Positions 31,296 to 41,265 of a DNA stretch of 64,000 nt are shown piece by piece. The first letter of the stretch is position 1; each line of letters begins with the position of its first letter. The notes under the pieces were generated by a model, which worked only from the letters and a program-made list of their open reading frames with translations, ran no database searches and was not told where the DNA came from. Made by a program: the position numbers and the translations under genes. The DNA is from Corythucha ciliata (taxonomy: Eukaryota; Arthropoda; Insecta; Hemiptera; Tingidae): the NCBI GenBank assembly GCA_038030265.1, contig CM075938.1, forward strand, positions 18,515,009-18,579,008. Direction: 5' to 3'.

Positions 31296-32155
31296 CGATC
31301 GCCTGTGAAATCAGTGGCAGATCTATACACCTATCAGGCCCCTTAGTCACTTAAGCTTCAAGTCTACGGCAACAGTAAAACGACCATTTTTTAAAGGACA
31401 GTATGTAGCGCGGCGTTGGCGTGGAGAGGTGTGGACCGCCCTCTCCCCCTCACATCCAAAGCCAGAAGGAGGCAACAGAAAAGGAAAAATAACATTTTAA
31501 TAAATCGAGGAGAGGACGGACACCGGCCAGAGAGAAAAAAGGGGTGAAATGTTTGCAAAGTCCTGCGAGATCGTCGAAGAGGTCAGTTTTTTTTTTGTAC
31601 ATTCCAACGCAAGCTTGATTGTTATTTGTTATTTTCGTATTCTTTTGTAATCCCCCCCCCTCAATGTACGTGTTTTGTCTTTACTTTGGCCCAAGAGCTT
31701 TAATTTTTCGTTAAGTTCTCCCCTTCCCTCGGTGCTCGCGGTGTAGCCAAAATCACCAAGATGCTGACTGGCGCCCAAACAATTTGAACCCATTTATCCA
31801 ACGATTGTTATTCAAGAATCATTCATTATTCATTGTTGACAATGATGTGATCATGATGTGTCAAGATGCCATTTCTTGTCGGGAAAATTCAAATATAAAA
31901 GTGGGGCTTCAATTTTATTAGCTAACCAGCTCGATTACAAAGCCACATGGAGAATCTCCGTGGCGAATAGCAAAGAAGGCATATAGGGAATTTGATGGGG
32001 GGGGGGCTACTTTTGTACTACCCCGGTCCCTGGATTTCTGATTATTAACCGTTTTGTTATGTTTTCAAACGAATTTGAAAACATAAAATGAAAGGTCGAT
32101 GAAAGGTTCCCGCGAATTTTGGAAGGCCACAGCGCTGAATATTAATATGAATCGC
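31296..32155. other. Possible first exon, otherwise unassigned
   Basis: At 31,550-31,580 an ATG opens MFAKSCEIVEE, followed directly by a GTCAGT donor-like site and downstream of a purine-rich leader. This could be a short first coding exon, but no matching second exon was found. The rest is unassigned, with a G-run near 31,999. Confidence 0.15.
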
Positions 32156-32159
32156 GGAC

Positions 32160-32650
32160 TTGCCCCAAGAACAGAACATTAGCTCGTTTGTCAATTTTAG
32201 CCGCCAAGTTACTGGTTAGTGGTTCTTATGAATTTTAGCCGCGAACGATCGCTATTTGTTGATTTTTGCCTCCGAATTAGCAATTTTTCTCGATTTTAGA
32301 CGCGAACTAGGGCTTTTTCTTCATTTTGCCACGAATCACCGATTTTTCACAACTTTAGACTCTTTAGTAGCTTCCCCTCTCTTGTATTAAAGGTCTTTAA
32401 GAAGGAAAAGTACAGCGAAAGGTACTTTAAAAAAAAGGTACTTTCCTTTTTTTTCGCAAGTGATACACTGGTGTGAAAACCAGGAGATTTCAGTGCCTAA
32501 TTTTCACAAGTTGGATGAAACTAACACCCCGTATTATGGCTTATTTTTAGTTTTCACGGTGAATCAACGCTTTTATACACCTTATTCGCAGATTAGCGCT
32601 TTTTCTCAATTTAAAGCCGCGAATTAGCACTTTTTCTTAATGAAACAAGA
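32160..32650 (-). repeat. Family A repeats, reverse orientation
   Basis: Units TTTTCTCGATTTTAGACGCG and AACTAGGGCTTTTTC, CAATTTAAAGCCGCGAATTA and GCACTTTTTC recur at ~30 bp. A non-repeat stretch (32,380-32,560) interrupts the block. Confidence 0.65.
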
Positions 32651-34435
32651 ACACACGCGCCAAGTTTTTTTGTACTCGTTCGTTTTTTGACTTATTTTAT
32701 GGTTTTTATTTGGGTTTTAGCATTGCAATAAGACTTTTGATACTAAGGGTGGGTTTATCAATCTCCGGATTTCTCATGGAATAGCAATCTCTTGGATAAC
32801 TTTTGTATTATCCTTTCAGTGCATTTCATTCTGAAAATGCACTATTGGTCTCGTCGTGATGGTGGTAAACATGGGTCATGTCATGTTTTTTTCACGTTTC
32901 AGAACCTGTAGAACACGAATTCAGTGGTCTCCATGATTCATATATATTTCTCTTTTTTATATATATATTGGTTTATTTATAAGCGTATGGCCGTTTTCTT
33001 GTTGGCACGATAACTCTCGAAGAAATTAATTTAGCGGAACGCGTTTTGGCACAAAAATCAGTAGTCATAAGACCCCGGTCGGTATTGCATTTGGGCCAAA
33101 TCGGTCAAGGTGGAGGGGGTGGGAATAGGGATTGAAATGGTCAATAAATCACTACAATTCACCAGTTGATTCTAGATGCATCATATTCAGTACGAATACT
33201 CCATGTTGGATTAGCCTTTGATTCCCGTTTTAATTTTTCGAAAAAGTCAAGGAGGTGGGGGTGGTCCTCCAAGTGTGGAAGTGTAAAAATAGCGTTGAAC
33301 TTCACAAGCTCATCTTAGCGCTCTAAAATTTAACTCAATAATTTAATGTAACAAAAGCCCTGGGTTCCATTGAGATTTATCAAAAACTTTGTTGGGAGGG
33401 GGGATGAAATTTCAAAAAATCGCTTAAATTCACAATTTATTATAAAATACAGCACAAAAATTTAATATAACAAAGCCCTTGGAAAACTACTGAAACTTTT
33501 CGACATTTTGAAGAAAAGGTGGTGAAAATAGAGGAAGAAGTTCGGCTTAATGAAACAAATTATGGTATCAAAATTATTACTTCTGGGACGGCTTAGGGTA
33601 TTCGTATACGGAATGAAATGCACTCTTTCCGACCGCCAGCTGCCGGAGCGAAATTTTTTTATAATTATTGATTATTGATAATTATTGATACCTTGATTTA
33701 AGTCCGTTTGAGACGCAGTATTTACGATTTGTTTGTCACAACTTATAGTTGTTCGGTTACGTGTGATCATTTCGTGTCCTTAATGTTCGGGCGCCAAATG
33801 TATTATCTTTTGTTTTTGATCAGTTACTGTGCTTTTTTGAAATTTTTTTTTTTAAATGATAAAACTTGAGGACGGAGAGGTAGTGATGTCGTGTCGGTCG
33901 GGGTTCTCCGAACGAAGAACTTTGAGAGCTGGATCTCGGCTGCTTTGTAAACTTCCTTTAATGTGATAGGCAGGTAGTGAGCGATTGTTGAAAAACGTTG
34001 TCGTGAGCAATAAGACCGGTATGATTTTCGTGGGTAGAAACGTCGTCGACTAGAATTGACTTTGATGTCGAGGATAGTTTTTTCCACTCCCGCGATTCCA
34101 AAACTAAGTGACCCTTTTTTCTTTTTTCACATCTGTTTTCCTTTTATTTTCCTTTGTGATTTTTCCTGTCCCATAATATGAAATATGGAGGAGCTTCATT
34201 GCTGTGCAGTGTAGATGCTTCATCACACTTTGATTTACTGTTTACAAAAAGGCCCATAGCAACCAGACTTATGCCAGCTTTGTCTGTAGAATAAGTGCAT
34301 TGATAAACGCACCCTAAAACAAGTAATTCATCATTTTATTGTTGTCTATAATAAGTTTATATAGACATGTCACACATTAGACACATTAGAAAAACTGTTC
34401 TGCAATTAGCACATTGCAGTCTTTATCGAAAAATG
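32651..34435. other. No recognised gene
   Basis: AT-rich DNA with a TATATA patch at 32,940-32,970 and an ATTATTGAT repeat near 33,660-33,690. No domain-bearing frame. A minus-strand 87-codon frame (33,824-34,087) is not recognisable. Confidence 0.45.
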
Positions 34436-34727
34436 ATTTTTTCATACAATTGTTCTTTTTTCTTTGTGTCCCAGCAATTAATTAATTGCAAATTAGACGA
34501 CCCTTGTCTTAGGACTTTTCAAGGGATTACTCCCCCCTCACCGCACCACCCTAGTCACCATGCAGTGAATTCGAGAGAGTGGGGAGGCTGAAAATAAAGA
34601 ATTAAACTTCCCCACTCCCTCGAATTCACTGCAGGGTGACTAGGGTGGTGCGGTGAGGGGGGAGTAATCCCTTGAAAAGTCCTAAGACAAGGGTCGTCTA
34701 ATTTGCAATTAATTTTTTCATACAATT
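34436..34727. mobile_element. Near-perfect 235-bp palindrome flanked by a 16-bp direct repeat
   Basis: Arms 34,480-34,586 and 34,608-34,714 are reverse complements with very few mismatches, around a 21-base loop. ATTTTTTCATACAATT occurs exactly at 34,436-34,451 and 34,712-34,727, so the 260 bp between them look inserted with a 16-bp target duplication. Near-identity of the arms implies recent origin or gene conversion. No coding sequence. A transcript would form a ~107-bp duplex. Confidence 0.85.
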
Positions 34728-34990
34728 TTAGCACATACGCTGTGAATTATGGAAATATTCAAGAAAACACGCGCGGAGTGTGCTTGTATCTCCATAATTT
34801 TCACTTTGATTCGCTACTGGGGCGGAGAAGAAATTTGGAAGTAAGAGAACCCCTTCATTGAGGATAAAAAGTGAGAGAAACCCTTTTAAAAAAAATCCAT
34901 GTAGAAAAAAAAAGCGAAAAAACGGCCAACGAGTACAAAAAAACTCGTACGCGTGTGACGAAAGGTTAAGCCATATGAATTGGATATTTT
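34728..34990. other. Spacer before the large family A array
   Basis: No domain-bearing frame or clear repeat. The 89-codon minus-strand frame is low complexity. Confidence 0.4.
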
Positions 34991-37280
34991 TCTCCATTTC
35001 AGTCGCGAATTAGCGTTTTCTTCCGTATGGTTAATTTATGGCCGTATTCAGAGACCTTCCTTATCGGAACTGAGGTTGTGCAAAGATACGGTTTATTAAA
35101 ATGCATCACCTGTTTTCTGAGGAACTTACTTAAGGAGGCGGCCTTAAGTTAAGGAAGCTGAATACGGCCATTAGTCATGAATTAGCACTTTTTCACCATT
35201 TCAGCCACAAAGTTGCATTTACCAGAAAGCCGCCCATTGGCGTTCTCACAATTTTAACCGTGAATTAGCGCATTTCTCTATTATGACCGTGAATTAGCGT
35301 ATTTCCTCAAATTTACCCGCATATTTGAGCTTTTTCTCAATTTTAGCCGCAAATTATAGTGTTTTTCTTAATTCCAGCTGCAAATTAGCGTTTTTTTAAC
35401 GCTCATATTCGTGAATTAGCGTTTTCTCAATTTTAGCCTCGGCATTGCCTTCATCTGAACTGGAAGTAATCGTTTTCTCAATCCCACGAGCCATGAAGTA
35501 GTAGCCATTTTATCAACCCACGAATGTGCGATTTTTCTTAATATTTGCCGCGAATTAACGGATTTTTCCACTCTTGGCCATTATTTAGAGCCTTTTCTCA
35601 ATTTTGGCCAAGACCATTCCTTCATCGGAGAGTCGCGAATTGGCGTTTAATTGTAGTCACGAATTGGCGCTTTTCTCAATTTTGGCCATGAATTGGCTTT
35701 TTTTTAAATTCATTTTACCCGCGAATTAGCGCTTTTCTCAATTTTTACCGTGAATAATCGCTTTTTCTACATTTCATTCACGAATTTTAGCACTTTTTCT
35801 CAACATTATCCGCAAATTATAGTGATTTTTCTACATTATTAACTGCGAATTATCCTTTTGTCCCAATTTTAGCCGTAAAAGGGATTTTTTAAATTTTCTG
35901 TAATCAGCGATTTTTTCAAATTTCAGCCGTGAATTAGTGTTTTCCCCAATTATATTCCGCGAATCAGCTCTTTTTAATGTTTGCCATTAAGTGAGTTAGC
36001 GATATTCCTCAATTTTAGACATGATCGAGCTTTTGGATCCTCCCCTACCACCACGAAAAACTTCCATTGCCCCCTCCCCCACCATTGAAGATTTGCGCTC
36101 CCCCCCCCCCCCTAGCGTCAGATGGATGCCGACGAAGTCCAACCCCCCCCCCCTTTTTCACATGCCCCTCTAACTGCACACTGCCACCTTACCACTGTTT
36201 TGCTACAAATTACAGATTTTTCTTAATTTTAGCCGCGAATATAAGCGCTTTTTCTAAACAAGCTGCGCACTTGCCTTTCAAAATATCATCCGTAAATACA
36301 TACTTACAGAATTCAAATGTTCTCAATTTTAACCTTGGGATTGTCCCAAGAACAGCTCATCAGCCCTATTTATCTATTCTAGGCAAGAATGACCGCCTTT
36401 TCTAATGGAACAGAGCGCAGTCTCAATTTTAGCCGTGAAATAGTAGGTACTATTTGTCGTTTAATCCACTTCTCAAGTTTAGTCACGAATGAGGAGTTTT
36501 TTTGTACCATTTTAGACGCGAACAAGCGTTTTTTCTCAATTAGCCCTTTAATTGCTTAATTTTAGCACTTTTATTTCATGTTGGCGGTGAATAAGCATTT
36601 TTTTCGGGATTTTAACCATGAATGAGCACTTTTGTAAAGTTCCCTCTGCATCGCGGACTCGACCCTAGCTAAGCACATTACCGCTTGTTCTAAATATTAG
36701 CAGTAAAAGTGCCTCCACAAACCGCGAATTAGTAGTTTTCTCAAATTCAGTCGCGAACGAGTGCTCCTTCTCAATTTTAACAGCGGCTCTGCGCTAAAAG
36801 CGATTTATTTCGTTTAAGAATGAATTAGTGATTTTTCCACATTTTCGCCGCGAATTAGCGGTTTTCTCCATTACAGCCGTGAATTAGCTCTTTCTTTCAA
36901 TTTTTGCCGAGGATATTGTAAATGTTTCTCAATTTCGGCTGCGAATGGGCTTTTTCTCTCAACGTGTAGCAGGAATTAGCACCTTTTCCCGATTTTAGCT
37001 GTGGATTAGCGCTTTTTCCAGATTTTAGCCAAGAATAAGCACTTTTATAAATTTCCTTTTAAAATAGCGGACTTGACCCAAGATTAGCACATTACGGCTT
37101 TTTCTGCAGTGAAATCTTCTCCACAAACCTCGAATTAACGCTTAATTTCAGTCGCACTTTCTCAATTTTAGCTTCGAATTACAGCATTTTCTTAATTTAA
37201 CATTTTTACCGTGATTCGTCTCACTTCTGTCACGAATTTACTACTTATACCACGAATTACCACTTTTCCTCAAATAAAGC
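34991..37280 (-). repeat. Large family A array, reverse orientation, ~2.3 kb
   Basis: The longest block in the window: about 65-70 diverged units of TTTTCTCAATTTTAGCCGCG plus AATTAGCGC. Well-preserved stretches occur at 35,220-35,420, 35,640-35,960 and 36,820-37,060. It is interrupted at 35,039-35,170 by a Harbinger-type MITE and near 36,040-36,200 by C-rich sequence. The 112-codon ORF at 36,067-36,405 is proline-rich noise from that C-rich stretch. Confidence 0.85.
35039..35170. mobile_element. 132-bp Harbinger-type MITE with TTA duplication
   Basis: Ends TGGCCGTATTCAG and CTGAATACGGCCA are exact inverted repeats of 13 bp, extending imperfectly through CTTCCTTA/TAAGGAAG. TTA lies directly outside on both sides (35,036-35,038 and 35,171-35,173). 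A 3-bp TTA duplication with GGCC-type ends matches PIF/Harbinger MITEs. It inserted inside the family A array. Confidence 0.85.
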
Positions 37281-37676
37281 CGTGGACCTCCCGGCCCAAG
37301 AGCGGCGCATTCGTGGTTTCTCATTGTAAGCCGCCTGAAGACCTGTTCGGAAACTGGGCATTAGCGCCAAGGACTTGCACGTGAACTTTCCGTTCCGCTG
37401 GATACTCAAGAGTCGAGAAAAATGGTCCAAATCCAACAAAAAAAAAAAAGCAAAAAGCTATATTTATTTTCGTGCGATGACATCCCTTTTAGAGGCGTGT
37501 TGACCCGAGGACGGAGGAAATTACCCTAAAATCACCCACTCAACCCTTGGGCAGTTTCAGTAAATATACGTATACAGTTGATCGAAGAGGGGTTCGATCA
37601 GACGAATCTTTGAAGGGCCTCCGTCTTCCCCGATCACAATGTTCTCAGTCACTCTTAAAAGTAGCTATAGGCTCAT

Positions 37677-38438
37677 TTGTTACAACCTTGTAGTGCACTT
37701 GGGCGTACAACGCGGCACGATTGTCCCCAAGAGCACTCAAATCGAATCCGAATTCGAAACCTAAAAATCCCCATTTTGCCATCTTCAAGTTTTTCAAGGG
37801 GCCCAGGCTGCCTTCCCCCCTCTCACCACTGTACCGCGGTATGCTACTGCGAAAATGTTCAAGTCGATCTTTCGCGCGTGTTGCGTTATTGTGTAGCGAC
37901 TTCTGTTCATTCGGCTCTGAGGACGTTTACATGCACACAAGTTGCCCATTTTAGTAGATTTTTACTTGAATTTGGGTACTTCTCAAGCGAATCGAAAATC
38001 TACAGAATTCCGGTAATCTTCCTACACGTTTTTCCCCCAAAGATCTGGCAACACGGCTTGCCACTTTCTACCCCAATGTTATCTTCATCTCTCATCTCTC
38101 AACCTCAAAATATTTATTTATTTCAGTCTTCCTTTCAAAAAATCCAAATTGAAATGCCAAACAATCCATCCTCGCCCCTCCACTATTTCATCATCATCCC
38201 TAAAGAGACGGAAAAAGAGAGACAAAAAAAATATTGCCAACGACTCTTTCAGTGCCCCGCACAAAAATATATCGTCCGTGATTCGGTTTTGAATATTTTT
38301 GAAAGGCGAAGAGAACAACAGTTTATGATCCATGGCACGTGCGTCACACGATGGGTTGTTTGCCATTTTCTAAATTATAATTTTGTTTCCCTAAACTTTC
38401 ACCCGTGGTTTACCTTACCGCGTGTGTGTGGTGCCTAA
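37677..38438 (+). CDS. Unrecognised 253-codon open frame
   Basis: The longest unexplained frame in the window. It begins at a TTG; the first in-frame ATG is near 38,076, which would leave about 121 residues. The peptide is Cys- and aromatic-rich in its first half and basic in the middle (KETEKERQKKYCQRLFQ, later FERRREQQF). I see no signal peptide, membrane helix or family motif. Random DNA of this composition should rarely stay open for 253 codons, so it deserves notice, but there is no splice or homology support. It could be an exon of a larger gene or a coincidence. Confidence 0.2.
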   Translation: MLQPCSALGRTTRHDCPQEHSNRIRIRNLKIPILPSSSFSRGPGCLPPSHHCTAVCYCENVQVDLSRVLRYCVATSVHSALRTFTCTQVAHFSRFLLEFGYFSSESKIYRIPVIFLHVFPPKIWQHGLPLSTPMLSSSLISQPQNIYLFQSSFQKIQIEMPNNPSSPLHYFIIIPKETEKERQKKYCQRLFQCPAQKYIVRDSVLNIFERRREQQFMIHGTCVTRWVVCHFLNYNFVSLNFHPWFTLPRVCGA

Positions 38439-40190
38439 ACTTAGGAAGCGGACTTTCTTCGCCTATTAAATCAACTTTAGGTATTTCATTCAAATTAGTT
38501 AAGTTGGGGGTTTTCGAATTGACGAGTACGCTGTGCACTCTTTACACTTTCCGTTGAAATCAAGATAAATCAAAATCGCTCGCAATCGACGTTTTAAAAA
38601 CTTTCACTTTGTTATCGACTTTAGTCCCCTCGCAAATCTTTTTATTTTGCTTGGGGTTTTTATTGAAAAGTTCGATGAATTGCACTTATAGCGGTTTGGA
38701 GATTTTAAAACAAGCTAAGGAAAAGAGGGAAGGGGGGTGTGACTCTTGAGGAAAGGGAAAAGTGGTAAAGGCAAACCAGTAAGAGGATTAAATACTCAGT
38801 TTGGGAGACAGAGTCGTAAAGGGGTGAAGAGAGTAAAGTTGTCAAGGGGATGGAATAAGGGGAAAGGGGTAGATTCAGGAAGCTGAAATGAGAGAGTTTG
38901 GTGTTTGGGATGGTCTGAGACACACCAACTGTTACTTATCCAGCCGGCCGAGCATAAATTTTCGATTTTTTTTTCATTAAATTCATTTCGAACCCTAGAA
39001 TTTGCTTTTCTCGTACAAGCCCATTGCGCTTTAAAATTGTGCTGTCGAATGGATCGCTTACACGTTTTAATTGCTCGGCGAGCCTCAAGCCGTTCAATGA
39101 AAACGAGGCGTTGAGACTCATTAGTCTAAATCCGATACGGTGTATAACGTGGCTGGGTGTTTGGGGGGGGGGGGGTTCCTGTATAGAACCGTCAAAACGT
39201 CAACCTGCTCCCGAACAACCCGAGTATTTTCTTCGATAAACCTTCACCTCCCCTCCCCCCAACACACCGAACAGCAGGTGAGCCTACAGGGCTGGTGAAT
39301 AGTGATGAGGAGGAGAGGGTAAATGAGAAATAGCCCGTATCCGCCGCGGCGATTGCTCCGGTTGACAAATGAGTGAGCTAGGATTGATAGAGTCCTAGTA
39401 ATGAAAGACGATCCCCACCTGGGGCCGTTCTCTATCACCCCCTCCCTTAAATGCTCTTTCACTACGTGGAGAAATAATTATATTTATCCTCACCTTCCTT
39501 ACCTAAAATTGTTGGAGGGACGGTTCGGGGTTCTTTGATTCTATCTCCTTTAAACTTTCCATCTACATACTAAAACGGGATTTAAACGCGACTCTTTCCA
39601 CTACCCCCACCCATTTAAATACCCTCTCCTCATCACCTCTAGAGAACTTAAAAGCTAATTCCTTTTCGTTAAATCCTCTCCCACAGCGCTTTCAACGTTA
39701 TAAAAGTCTCGAAATAGGACGGATTCCGTTGTTTGCATCGCAAACAGTTAATAAAAACAATGGTTGGTAGAGGCATTGCTATGCTGGGAAACTTTGACTG
39801 AAAAAACCTCTGGCCGATGGAAATAGAAGAGTCAATTTTTCACTAGTTGGCAGGAATTCCATTTTTGTTCTTTTTTCCCTCCTCCTCTGACCTCATCGTA
39901 TTTCTATTATTTCAGTATTTTCCTCCGTATTATATTATACCTAGGTACCCGGAGATCTTGGCTATTAAGCCGCCAATTTTGTATTTTTTTTTTTTTACAT
40001 TACTAGCACTTCCTGTTTTCTGCTTTGTCAGTGTTCTGGGTTTCAAGCAGTGGGACACATTCCTGGGGATGAATCACCAGTTTTGTTTTTGTTTTTGTTT
40101 TTTTTTTCTCTCGAACAAACAAAAGGGAGCATAGCCAAGTCAAGGGCAGCTGGAGGAGGCTTCAGCGAACAAGAAAGGGGTTATTCTAGG
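38439..40190. other. No recognised gene
   Basis: Contains a purine-rich block at 38,710-38,890 (C/T-rich on the other strand), a G-run near 39,160 and a T-rich stretch at 39,980-40,110. No domain-bearing frame, exon model or transposon terminus was found. Confidence 0.45.
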
Positions 40191-40750
40191 GTATGTGTAG
40201 AGAAAGTACTTTACGTCACTGATAGGAGTGATGTAAAGTACTTTTCGTCAATGTTAGGAGTGACATGTTTGGAGTAAGTCGTGGTGAAGTGCTTCACACT
40301 CGAGCGTCTTTACGCGCTCGCTGTAAGTAATTGGCGAACTCGGCTTCACCTCGATCGCCAAACACAACACGCGCGTAAAGTGACGCTTTCCTCACTCGTT
40401 GTGAGGAAAGGCGCAGCCGAGTGAGCTGAAAAAAACGAGCGAGGCAATTATACTCCCTCACGAGTTGTGTACCCAGCTTTTGACATAAGCCTAATAAAAA
40501 CAGAGTCAATTTTCATTCGTGTGCAATTGATAACGTTCGGTCAACATACATAATTATAAAGCGGAAGCCTAATTACGTCAGGTTGCCTAGTTACGCCCCA
40601 CCCCCGTCTTCCCCTGTTCAGTGAGCTAAAATTTTACGCCACTACTTTTCAGTGAGGTAAAGTTTTTACGTCACTGGTGTGTATCTCTCGACTTCCTGCA
40701 GTGGTTTTTTGCCTGTAAACCCTAACTTTACACGCTAGACACGCGAAAAA
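40190..40750. repeat. CpG-rich palindromic cluster
   Basis: Hairpins include GTACTTTACGTCACT against AGTGATGTAAAGTAC (40,206-40,241) and CGCTTTCCTCAC against GTGAGGAAAGGCG (40,384-40,413). AGTACTTT-CGTCA words repeat in tandem at 40,206-40,265, and TTCAGTGAG-TAAA-TTTTACG-CACT words repeat at 40,617-40,672. The middle is unusually CpG-rich for this window. A 71-codon minus-strand frame overlaps it. Possibly the ends of an unrecognised DNA element; function unknown. Confidence 0.45.
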
Positions 40751-40789
40751 ATATTATCGCACGTGTGGCTGACTAAAAAATCAATTTCT

Positions 40790-41265
40790 CTCTTAAGCAA
40801 AACTGGATTTCACTCTTTTAAAATTTCGCGGATTTTTCTTGTTTTTCGCCGATGTTTCTCAACTAAAAACATTTAACACGAAACAAAAAACAAGAAAAAT
40901 CACATATTTAACTCCATAAACAAGAGCATTTTCGTGAGTCTGGGTCGTTAAAAAAACATTTTCGTGGATAGCACTGCGCTCAAAAACTCATTTTCACGAG
41001 TCTGACTCGCTGAAAAATTAATTTCGCTGTTTTTTGTTGCAAAGCACCAATTATTCAATTCAAAACGCTTTCGCCAGTCTGGCTCGCTATGAAATCAATT
41101 TCTCTGGTTTTGCTCTTCTAAAGCCAACAATTTCACTGGTGACGGGGAAACTTGTTTGTCAAAATCTGTTTGAGGTTGAGAAACAAGTTTCCATGTACGT
41201 CCGGCCTCAGGATTTTGGGAATTTTCTGTTAACATGGTGTGACTGAGAAATTTGGTTCTGCCAGG
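40790..41265. repeat. Family B repeats
   Basis: Units such as TTTCGTGAGTCTGGGTCGTT and AAAAAACATTTTCG, TTTCACGAGTCTGACTCGCT and GAAAAATTAA recur with ~30-bp spacing. Confidence 0.65.

Noticed and set aside
36067..36405. 112-codon ORF
   Set aside because: Proline-rich translation of C-runs continuing into family A repeats.
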